From Larkinella punicea (GTDB lineage Bacteria > Bacteroidota > Bacteroidia > Cytophagales > Spirosomataceae), in the NCBI RefSeq assembly GCF_003334855.1, contig NZ_QOWE01000001.1, positions 186,001 through 250,000 of the forward strand: 64,000 nt of DNA, read 5' to 3'. Positions 6,998 to 14,174 of the stretch are shown here, piece by piece. Position numbers and translations under genes: made by a program. Position 1 is the first letter of the stretch. Each line of letters starts with the position of its first letter. The notes beneath the pieces are model-generated. The model was not told the origin of the DNA. It was given only the letters and a program-made list of their open reading frames with translations, and did not search any database.

Positions 6998-8962
6998 CTA
7001 CGGTTTTTCCGGCTCGGCTTTTTCCAGATCGAGGTAATCTTTCAAACGTCCTTCCGTATCGTAGACTTTGAAATTCAGGTGACCGTCGGCCAGCGTTAGG
7101 GTGCCGTAATGGTAGCCCCGGAACGCTTTGGCCGTAAACCAGGGCCGGGTGGGTGCAAAGTCCTCCAGATTGCCGCCCGCTCCACCGACCTGAATGTAGG
7201 TAATGCCCTTTTTGCGGTTTACTTTCCCTTCCCGCAGCGGCAGCGTCCGGTGGTAGGTGTGCAAATGGCCGTAGAACACCAGATCGACGCCGTACTTTTC
7301 GTATAACGGAATGATTTTCCGGATTTGAACATCGCCCATGTCGGTGGATCGCGTCCAGGCATTGCCATAATCGTCTTCATCCGGTGAATAGGGCGCGTGG
7401 TGGTGGGCCACAAATTTCCAGCGGGCGGTCGATTTTTTCAGTTGCTCTTCCAGCCACACATATTGTTTGCCACCCGGCGCAAATTCTTTCTCTTCGTTGC
7501 TGTTGAGCATAAAAAACTCCGCGTCGCCATACCGGAAACTGTAGTACGCTTTCGGTTCGGGCAGCGCGTGGTATTGCTTATACCAGTACAAATCGCCTTC
7601 GCCGTTGCCCGGAACCGGAAAAAATGGAACGCGGCCCGAAAGCTGTCGGTTGCCGGTAAAAAACTCGTAGTTCCATTCAAATTTATACGGTTGCTCGCCC
7701 CCGTCGGTCAGGTCGCCCACGTGCAGCACAAAGTTGGGTCGTTCATCCCACAACAGACCCGCAACGCGGTTGTTGACGTGCGGTCGCGCTTCCGTATCGC
7801 CGATCACCCCAAACGTAAAAGCCTCGCCTTCCTTCACAGCCGTGCTGAAGGTCAGGATGCCCGACGAAATGGTTTCGCCGGTTTTCGATTTCGCTTCGAT
7901 CTCGTAGAAATAGGGCGTTCCGGGTTTCAGGTCTTTCAGCATAACCTCCTGAATGTAACTGTGTACTTTTCCTTCGTTGTGGGTTTTGCCCTCGCTCAGC
8001 GGAACCGTTACGGTATGGGTCAAAGGCTGCCGGTCGCCGTAGCGAATTACCGCCGACGCCGGTCGATCCGTTTCCCAAACCAGCCGAATGCTTTCCTGCT
8101 GAACGCCATTCAGATACGGCCCGGCGTTGAAATGAAACAGATCCGGGTACAACCGCCCGTCTTCAACCAGTTGTTGCAGTTCAGCAAACCGGCCGGCGAT
8201 GGCTTGTTCCGTCAGGGCCGCATTGTGAATTCGTACATTTTTGACGAGATCACCCCACTGCATATACGGTTCGTGACGCAGGTAAGCCGCCATTTCGAGT
8301 TGCAGTGAGTCGGTTCCGGAAGCAGTCAGGGAAGCCTGGGAAATTTCGCCGATTTTTTTGCCGTTCAGGTAGAGTTGCAAACCGGTTCCGTCGTAGCTGC
8401 CAACCAGGTGGCTCCAGCGTTTTTTCCAGCCTCTTTCCTGCACAGTTCGCAGGATGGATGCCTTGGTTGTCAGTTCCTGCCCGCCTTTGGGCTGTTTTTT
8501 GCCGATCGGGAGTTGCGACAGTTCATCGGGTTTCAGCGAAAACAGCATCGTCTGTCCGTAGCAACCGAGCAGCCAACTTCCCTGATCGGGCCGTTGCCGA
8601 CGCCGAAGCGTCACCAGTGCGCCAACGGGCTCGTTGACGTGATTGAGCAGCCAGAGTTCAACAGCAAACGCCTTCCCGGACAGGGCAACGCCAGGCAGCA
8701 GGTTGGTGATGCGCTCCGTCGGGGATTCTCCGAAAAACGTGAGGGCAGGGGTTTCGACCACAGCCGCCACCACCGGCGTTGTTGGGGATTCTTTTCGGGG
8801 GCCGGGATAATTCCGGGCGTTTCGTTCCAGCGTATAATCGGGCCAGAACCACCAGTCGCCCAGAACGGTTTTCGGAGCGGGTTGCGCCAGAGCAGCAAAA
8901 ATAGGAAGGAGCGAAAAGGCCAGCAGGGCCAATCCGAACGGTTTACGAAGAGGTTGTTTCAT
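6998..8962 (-). CDS. Secreted LamG + purple-acid-phosphatase-like metallophosphoesterase
   Basis: 654 residues with an N-terminal signal peptide ending near 'FAALAQ'. Residues about 75-240 look like a LamG/concanavalin-like domain ('LYLNGKKIGEI'). Residues about 280-385 look like the fibronectin-like N-domain of purple acid phosphatases ('LVWETDRPASAVIRYG'). The calcineurin-type catalytic domain follows, with 'GVIGDTEARP', 'HVGDLTDGG', 'FVAHHHAPYSP' and 'VFYGHLHTYHRT'. The usual GNHE block reads 'PVPGNGEGDLYW': the metal-binding Asn is kept but the His is Gly, which is unusual. Substrate is unknown; extracellular phosphomonoesters or diesters are likely. The gene stands alone between a kinase gene and the restriction cassette. 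Confidence 0.85.
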   Translation of the reverse strand: MKQPLRKPFGLALLAFSLLPIFAALAQPAPKTVLGDWWFWPDYTLERNARNYPGPRKESPTTPVVAAVVETPALTFFGESPTERITNLLPGVALSGKAFAVELWLLNHVNEPVGALVTLRRRQRPDQGSWLLGCYGQTMLFSLKPDELSQLPIGKKQPKGGQELTTKASILRTVQERGWKKRWSHLVGSYDGTGLQLYLNGKKIGEISQASLTASGTDSLQLEMAAYLRHEPYMQWGDLVKNVRIHNAALTEQAIAGRFAELQQLVEDGRLYPDLFHFNAGPYLNGVQQESIRLVWETDRPASAVIRYGDRQPLTHTVTVPLSEGKTHNEGKVHSYIQEVMLKDLKPGTPYFYEIEAKSKTGETISSGILTFSTAVKEGEAFTFGVIGDTEARPHVNNRVAGLLWDERPNFVLHVGDLTDGGEQPYKFEWNYEFFTGNRQLSGRVPFFPVPGNGEGDLYWYKQYHALPEPKAYYSFRYGDAEFFMLNSNEEKEFAPGGKQYVWLEEQLKKSTARWKFVAHHHAPYSPDEDDYGNAWTRSTDMGDVQIRKIIPLYEKYGVDLVFYGHLHTYHRTLPLREGKVNRKKGITYIQVGGAGGNLEDFAPTRPWFTAKAFRGYHYGTLTLADGHLNFKVYDTEGRLKDYLDLEKAEPEKP

Positions 8963-9049
8963 TCGTTAAAAATAGGGATTTATCGGGTTACGGCGGTGTT
9001 AAGAAATTGGGTATTATGGGGATCAGCGGGGCGAATAGAGAGGAAATGA

Positions 9050-10735
9050 TCACTGGAGGAACCAATCTTCGATACGGACATCTTGCTCAAGTGCGGGCCG
9101 TTCCTGCGTATTCCAATGTAAACTTGCTTTTTTTGAAACCGCCAACAGAACAGTATGCTGAAAAGCTTCGCCGGAGGGACGATATAGCCGACCAATGAGT
9201 TGGCGAAAATGGCGGGAAACAAACGCTTCCAGTGTACTCGATTTGGGCGTAAGCGTAAAGAAATCGTAATGCTCGTTCAGGTAACCAACCATCCGTTCGC
9301 GGAATTGACTGCGGGCGGTTTTACGGAAACCTTCGCGTCCGGCTTTGTTGCCTGCCACGTAGGCATTCAATACATACAAAAAGTTGATGTTGTAGGCCTG
9401 CAACAACAACGTATCGCGGTCGAACAAGCGGTTTTCAAAATGGCGGTTGTGGTCGTAGTCTTTCCGAAACACCAGCCCATCGCGGGAAAAATCCAGGTCT
9501 TCCACCAACGCGCTGATGAAGAAATTGGGCGTTGGATTATAGCCTTCGGTCAGGTCATCCCGGTATCGTAACGGGTCGAGTACCAATCCCCGATTCAACA
9601 GGTCGATATTGTGCTGAATAACATTTCGGGCATACGTAAATTGCTTAAAAACCGATGCGTCGCCCACCTCATTCTCGGCTTTATAATACTTACTGTCGCC
9701 AATGTGGTAAATCTGATCAACATCGGGCCGAATCAAATCCCGGTAGGCGTAAATGTGATCGACCCGTTTGCCGTCGGGCTGGTCTTTCAGCTTAGTCGGC
9801 AGTTTTTCTTTTGGGTCAGAAAGCAGGTAGTCGATCATGTCCTCAAACACGATGTTGAAATCCCGCACCAGCAGCAACTCGCGGAAGGGTTTTCCTGAGC
9901 GTAGCCGCTCCTGCCGGTCGTAATACTGGTAAAGCAGCGTCCAGACCCGCACGAGTTTGTCCGAAAAATACCGGCTCCGAATTTCCTTCAACCGGCGGGT
10001 AGCCCGCTTCTGAAACTGCGCAAACGCCCGAGCCGACAATCGCTCGTACAACGGATTCAACTCCAGCCGAAAACCGTATTGCTGTTGCAGATGATCCAGC
10101 GTACTCAGGTACAGCACCAGCAATTCTTCATCATACTGGACGTGCTTTTGCTTCACCACCGGTTCGGTATACACGGGTCGCCCGTTTTGCAGGATGGGCT
10201 GTTGCCGCGACACCGTCCGGCTCCAGCTAACGGTATGCCGCTGGGCGGTATTGAACCGTTTGATGTAGGTTAGCAGGCTGTTGTTGTCGCGGTGAAATCG
10301 CACCAACGCCATCACCAGTTCGAGTTCTGACAGGGCCGTATCCCCCGCGTCCGAGACATCGAGCAAGGCCGCCCGTTCGGGCAGATCGGATTCGGGATGC
10401 CGCTGGCGGAACTGCCGGATGGCGCGGTAGAGCCAGACCGAAAACCGGAACAGGAAGTCGAGTTTCCCCTCAGTTTTGAGGGTTTTATACACCGCCGACT
10501 CCGGTTCGTGCAAAGTCAGGAGTTGTTCGGGTGAGTAACCACCCAACAGCGTCCGGCTGGCGTTTAGAAACACTTTGGGCAGGATGATGACCGATTTTTT
10601 CTGCCCCGCTTCAGCCAAATACCCCACATAATTGAGTTTAACCCGGCCACCCGGCGCGGGGGTCCTGTCAAGCGAATCAATCAATCCGTCCAGGTCGGTG
10701 GGTTGATAGGCGTAGGCTTCGACAAGGATGGTCAT
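9050..10735 (-). CDS. McrC/LlaJI-like restriction endonuclease subunit (PD-(D/E)XK)
   Basis: 561 residues. The N-terminal part ('LNYVGYLAEAG...VIILPKVF') resembles the beta-rich start of LlaJI-type and McrC-type nuclease subunits. The C-terminal half carries a readable PD-(D/E)XK core: Glu298 in 'NIVFEDMIDYLL', Asp326 in 'RVDHIYAY', Asp347-Ser-Lys349 in 'YHIGDSKYYK', then a helix with 'FKQFTYARNV'. In McrBC and LlaJI systems this subunit cuts DNA when driven by the McrB-type NTPase. Its start overlaps the stop of the NTPase gene by 4 bases (ATGA), so the two are translationally coupled. It is the last gene of the cassette. Family assignment to LlaJI versus McrC is by overall pattern, not alignment. 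Confidence 0.82.
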   Translation of the reverse strand: MTILVEAYAYQPTDLDGLIDSLDRTPAPGGRVKLNYVGYLAEAGQKKSVIILPKVFLNASRTLLGGYSPEQLLTLHEPESAVYKTLKTEGKLDFLFRFSVWLYRAIRQFRQRHPESDLPERAALLDVSDAGDTALSELELVMALVRFHRDNNSLLTYIKRFNTAQRHTVSWSRTVSRQQPILQNGRPVYTEPVVKQKHVQYDEELLVLYLSTLDHLQQQYGFRLELNPLYERLSARAFAQFQKRATRRLKEIRSRYFSDKLVRVWTLLYQYYDRQERLRSGKPFRELLLVRDFNIVFEDMIDYLLSDPKEKLPTKLKDQPDGKRVDHIYAYRDLIRPDVDQIYHIGDSKYYKAENEVGDASVFKQFTYARNVIQHNIDLLNRGLVLDPLRYRDDLTEGYNPTPNFFISALVEDLDFSRDGLVFRKDYDHNRHFENRLFDRDTLLLQAYNINFLYVLNAYVAGNKAGREGFRKTARSQFRERMVGYLNEHYDFFTLTPKSSTLEAFVSRHFRQLIGRLYRPSGEAFQHTVLLAVSKKASLHWNTQERPALEQDVRIEDWFLQ

Positions 10736-11877
10736 TGGGGGGATGAGATCGGTTCCAAGCCAAGTTGTCGCAAAAATGAGGGAAGAATTTCGAGGTCCAA
10801 AGCTGTTCCATCAGGCAACTTTTGGTAAAGTTGAGAAAACGTAAACAGCTCAACATCTGGCTTATCGGCAGGTTGATAAACAAAAATATTGGTCTCTTTA
10901 TCAGGCTCATTTTTGTAAATTTCCGACCAGAGGTAAAACAAGACCTTCGATTTAAACATCGCCAGCCGGATAATTTTGTCAGCCGGATTGACAAACCGGT
11001 TTCCTAATTGCTTGTCTTCGCTCCCGGTCAAGTGCAAAATCCGCTGATTGATTACCTCGATAAATCTTCCCCACCGGTATTGAAAATCGTCACTCAAAAC
11101 GATGGTGAATTGGTCAGCGTCTGCATAATCAATCGGTATATATTCCCAATCCCACCGCCGTTTGAACGCGCTATCCATCGGAAACAGCGACTGGTCAGAG
11201 GTGTTCATGGTGGCATAGAGGTAGAGATTGGGAGGGAAGGCCATGATGGCAAAACCGTCTTCGCATGTCATGTTTTGCTTTGCCGCATAGAACTCTTTTA
11301 TTCTTTCTTCGTAATCCGAGCCAGAAAATACCTGTTTCAAATACCGGGACAAATCACTACCGATGGTCAGAAAATAATCAGAATAGTGCCGATCATCGCG
11401 GTCGAGCAGCAGAAAAAGATCACCAAAAATCTGAGCGCAGTTCCCCCGGTTAATTTCTTCAATCACCACAAAATGTTTGCGGGACGGATTTTTCCAGGCT
11501 GCAACGTAAGCAGTAACGAGGACGTTTGGCTCAAAACGATACGTAATTTTTCCGATCTCATCCTCGCTCTCAGCCGGCTTGTAAGCCCCGACAAAGTCAT
11601 GGTAGTCGTAGTCCGGATGGAATGTCGTGGTGAAGGTGCGATGTCCGTTGGTCAGTTGGCGCACGGTTCTGGATTTACCGCTACCGGGACTACCAAAAAA
11701 TAAGCGGTTTCGTTCGGAAGGGTCCTGGGGGAAATTGTTCAGAGATGAGGTGAGGGAAACAGGAACAGACGGTCGAACTAACTTATCTCCTTCACTTGAG
11801 TCTCCGATCTTCAGATCGGCAGCAGAAAGAAATCGAACTCTGCTTGCACTGAGCAAATTTTCTATTGATTCTGACAT
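10732..11877 (-). CDS. McrB-like AAA+ NTPase, motor subunit of restriction system
   Basis: 381 residues. Walker A 'FGSPGSGKS' (residues 61-69), a substrate-loop-like 'FHPDYDYHDFVGAY', Walker B with the McrB signature 'HFVVIEEINRGN' (135-146), and sensor/arginine-finger region 'ATMNTSDQSLFPMDSAFKRRW'. These are the hallmarks of the McrB/LlaJI.R1 clade of AAA+ proteins, which use GTP in E. coli McrB. The region before Walker A is only about 58 residues, too short to hold the usual N-terminal DNA-recognition domain of McrB. The upstream 201-residue protein may supply that role. The stop overlaps the nuclease start; the gap to the upstream gene is 7 bases. Confidence 0.88.
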   Translation of the reverse strand: MSESIENLLSASRVRFLSAADLKIGDSSEGDKLVRPSVPVSLTSSLNNFPQDPSERNRLFFGSPGSGKSRTVRQLTNGHRTFTTTFHPDYDYHDFVGAYKPAESEDEIGKITYRFEPNVLVTAYVAAWKNPSRKHFVVIEEINRGNCAQIFGDLFLLLDRDDRHYSDYFLTIGSDLSRYLKQVFSGSDYEERIKEFYAAKQNMTCEDGFAIMAFPPNLYLYATMNTSDQSLFPMDSAFKRRWDWEYIPIDYADADQFTIVLSDDFQYRWGRFIEVINQRILHLTGSEDKQLGNRFVNPADKIIRLAMFKSKVLFYLWSEIYKNEPDKETNIFVYQPADKPDVELFTFSQLYQKLPDGTALDLEILPSFLRQLGLEPISSPQ

Positions 11878-11884
11878 CTCTTAT

Positions 11885-12490
11885 TTACAAATCGTGGTGT
11901 TCGCCAAAAACCGTACCGGTTAAGTAATTAATTTCACTATCATACAGTTCTTCAAATTCTTTTGACGGTCCCCCTTCCTCTAGATAACCAAACTCAGATT
12001 GGAAAATGTATATAAGTTTGGGTGGATTCATATCTACAGCCAAGAAACCGAAATCCCTGTATAAAAATGATGCCAATGCAAAGACTGGTATCTTCTTCCC
12101 ATTCAACAAGTTCTTTTTAGCAGTCTGCCAATGCTTTTCTTTTAAACTGTAAGTAGCTTTTGAGCCTACTCCATTTACACCAATAACAGTATTGACAGGA
12201 TTATCAGGTCTAATTGAGCTTGGTGCAAATGAACCTGCCAAGTTGTTATTAAGCCAAATTCTTGTACTTGACGATTCAAAAGGAATAATGTAAGGCTTAT
12301 CTGCCGGGGCATTTCTGACCGTTAAATACCGATCAAAAAACTCCCGAAAATGTATTTTTAAATTTTCGTTTGAATGTTGAATTGTAGCGAATCTTTTAAC
12401 GCATAAATACATTGTCAAGTTTCTGTGTGCACCAAGACTACGTAGTGTTTGCAATGAATCTGCGACAACTTCTGTGGATAGAATATACAT
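11885..12490 (-). CDS. Uncharacterised protein inside the restriction cassette, possible DNA-recognition subunit
   Basis: 201 residues; no family recognised. No signal peptide or membrane segment is seen. The middle has a mixed alpha/beta look with aromatic and basic stretches ('KEKHWQTAKKNLLNGKKIP', 'FLYRDFGFLAVD'), and the C-terminus is acidic. It lies 7 bases upstream of the McrB-like gene and 28 bases after the methyltransferase, on the same strand, so it is almost surely part of the cassette. The base composition is clearly richer in A+T than the NTPase and nuclease genes. Its position and the short N-terminus of the NTPase make a separate target-recognition subunit plausible; an accessory nuclease is the alternative. 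This role is inference only. Confidence 0.7.
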   Translation of the reverse strand: MYILSTEVVADSLQTLRSLGAHRNLTMYLCVKRFATIQHSNENLKIHFREFFDRYLTVRNAPADKPYIIPFESSSTRIWLNNNLAGSFAPSSIRPDNPVNTVIGVNGVGSKATYSLKEKHWQTAKKNLLNGKKIPVFALASFLYRDFGFLAVDMNPPKLIYIFQSEFGYLEEGGPSKEFEELYDSEINYLTGTVFGEHHDL

Positions 12491-12518
12491 TATTTCTCAG
12501 CAGCTAAACAGCCATAAA

Positions 12519-13682
12519 TTAATCAAATGTACCAGGCTTATGTAGGTCAATCCCATAACCAGAGCGGTTTAGCCTTACAGCAACGTCAATAGACGTACCA
12601 GTACCCATGAATGGGTCCAGAATAACGCCTGGCACGGTAGGCCCTCCACATTTGCATTCCTGCCAACCAGTTGTTATTCGTTTCGCAAATGTAAACTCAC
12701 GAAAGTAGCCTCCGAGAATTTCTTTAGCTTCGGCAGCCAAACGCTTTACTTCTTCTGAGTTTTTGCCCGTTCCGGTTTGGTAAACTTGTGCTTTACCGGC
12801 ATCCGAAATACCCGTCGCCTGAATTGCTCTAATGTGTTGAGGACTTAGGTTGTACTCACGGGCTATTTCCATTGCCCGACGAGCTTGAGGGCGGGATTCA
12901 TCTAAATCCGCCGTTTTACTTACAATACGCTCAATAGGTTGACCACATACAGTACAAACAGAATAGGGACATGCCAGTGTGATTGCCCGCTCAACTAACT
13001 CTTCAGGAAAAGGTGCTAAATGGCGTCCTGTATCGCGCGTTAAACCAACGTTCCATATATCGCCTGGATTTGTTCCATTTCCATACTTTTGCGCATAGCC
13101 AAATAAATCGTAATAGTAGTTTCTCTTTTTTACGAAGTGTATAATGTATTCGTGCCGGGAAACTAAGCGGTTTTTAACTGGATCTGGCATACCACTATTT
13201 TTTGCCCAAATGATCCGGTTTCGAACCATCCATCCGTCATCGATTGCGGCTGCTTCCAAACGGCCGGGAATTCCAATTAATCCATTGTTGTAATAGGTAT
13301 CGCCCACATTAATAAAGATTGAGCCGGTATTACGTAATACCTTTTTCCAATCCTTCATGGCTTCAATCATGGCATTTACATACTCTTGCGGAGTATTTTC
13401 TTGGCCAATCTGACCTGCAATTCCATAATCACGCTTTTTCCAGTACGGGGGAGAGGTAATAATTAAATCAACCGAATTCGTTTCAATTACTAATGATACG
13501 TTACGAGCATCACCTTGAAAAAGCTTTTTAAAAGGAAGAATATCCGCGTTCGGCGGTGGTATATCACCGGGCGTTTCGCCCTGATTTTCGGCTTGTCTAT
13601 AATTAAGCTGGACAGGATTGACATTCTTTTTCAGAACATCAAATAATTGGGTTTGACCAAAAACGTTTTCACCATTCATCAT
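12519..13682 (-). CDS. Beta-class site-specific DNA methyltransferase (N4-cytosine or N6-adenine)
   Basis: 387 residues. Catalytic motif IV 'TSPPYW' lies at residues 76-81, near the N-terminus, and the SAM-binding motif I 'DPFMGTGT' begins at about residue 356, near the C-terminus. This order defines the beta class. The SPPY form is most common in N4-cytosine enzymes, but adenine enzymes are not excluded. Between them is a target-recognition region with cysteine pairs ('CPYSVCTVCG' near 245 and 'CKCGG' near 345) that look like a zinc ribbon. As the cassette methyltransferase it should protect host sites from the McrBC/LlaJI-like nuclease. The A+T-rich composition suggests transfer. Two adjacent ATGs (13682, 13679) are possible starts. 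Confidence 0.9.
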   Translation of the reverse strand: MMNGENVFGQTQLFDVLKKNVNPVQLNYRQAENQGETPGDIPPPNADILPFKKLFQGDARNVSLVIETNSVDLIITSPPYWKKRDYGIAGQIGQENTPQEYVNAMIEAMKDWKKVLRNTGSIFINVGDTYYNNGLIGIPGRLEAAAIDDGWMVRNRIIWAKNSGMPDPVKNRLVSRHEYIIHFVKKRNYYYDLFGYAQKYGNGTNPGDIWNVGLTRDTGRHLAPFPEELVERAITLACPYSVCTVCGQPIERIVSKTADLDESRPQARRAMEIAREYNLSPQHIRAIQATGISDAGKAQVYQTGTGKNSEEVKRLAAEAKEILGGYFREFTFAKRITTGWQECKCGGPTVPGVILDPFMGTGTSIDVAVRLNRSGYGIDLHKPGTFD

Positions 13683-13708
13683 TAAAATAGGTCTTGTAAT
13701 TGATACTC

Positions 13709-14053
13709 TTAAAACTCCAACTCCCCCTGCTTCACATTCTTACTCCGCAGGTACTTAATTTTTTCTTCCGCCACGCGCAGCACGTCGTCCGAGCAGCGTT
13801 CGGAAGCCAGTTCGTAGGCCACCCGGTCCGAGAGGTACAAGACCAGAACGTCGTCAAATGGCTCGTCAAACAACTCGGCCAGGCGTTGCAGGTGTATTCG
13901 GTTGGGGTGGCGCTGCCCTTTCTCCATCTTGGCGACAATGCTCGTGTCCACATCCAGATGGGCGGCTACTTTGCGCAAGGGTAACTGCCGGGCTTCCCGG
14001 CATTGCCGCATCCACTCTCCGAGCGTTCGGCGGCTGTTCACTGTCTTATCCAT
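13709..14053 (-). CDS. XRE-family helix-turn-helix regulator, putative controller protein
   Basis: 114 residues from the ATG at 14053; an in-frame TTG at 14080 would add nine residues but lies inside a palindrome. The HTH is at residues about 10-65: 'LGEWMRQCREARQLPLRKVA' followed by 'DVDTSIVAKMEKGQRHP', a classic Cro/C1 (HTH_3) pattern. A helical tail follows. It is the first gene of the restriction cassette, 26 bases ahead of the methyltransferase, and in that place is likely to act as a C-protein-like controller that times nuclease and methyltransferase expression. An inverted repeat at 14080-14095 is a candidate operator. Confidence 0.87.
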   Translation of the reverse strand: MDKTVNSRRTLGEWMRQCREARQLPLRKVAAHLDVDTSIVAKMEKGQRHPNRIHLQRLAELFDEPFDDVLVLYLSDRVAYELASERCSDDVLRVAEEKIKYLRSKNVKQGELEF

Positions 14054-14079
14054 ACGGTTTGGATAATGAATTTTGGACA

Positions 14080-14140
14080 AATAATGTCAATTATTCAAAT
14101 CGATGCAAGACCTGCTATCAAAATAGTGTAAATAATGCCA
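14080..14140. promoter_or_regulatory. Candidate operator region of the restriction cassette
   Basis: A 6-4-6 inverted repeat (AATAAT-GTCA-ATTATT) occupies 14080-14095, just upstream of the regulator start. The sequence AAATAATGTCA at 14079-14089 is repeated almost exactly as AAATAATGCCA at 14130-14140, giving two direct copies 51 bases apart. Such paired sites fit autoregulation by the XRE protein, and the distal copy also lies upstream of the divergent rhamnosidase gene. No exact TAnnTTTG box was found. Confidence 0.4.
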
Positions 14141-14174
14141 TTTTTGTAAAAAGAATCCTTCTCAACTCCGGTCT

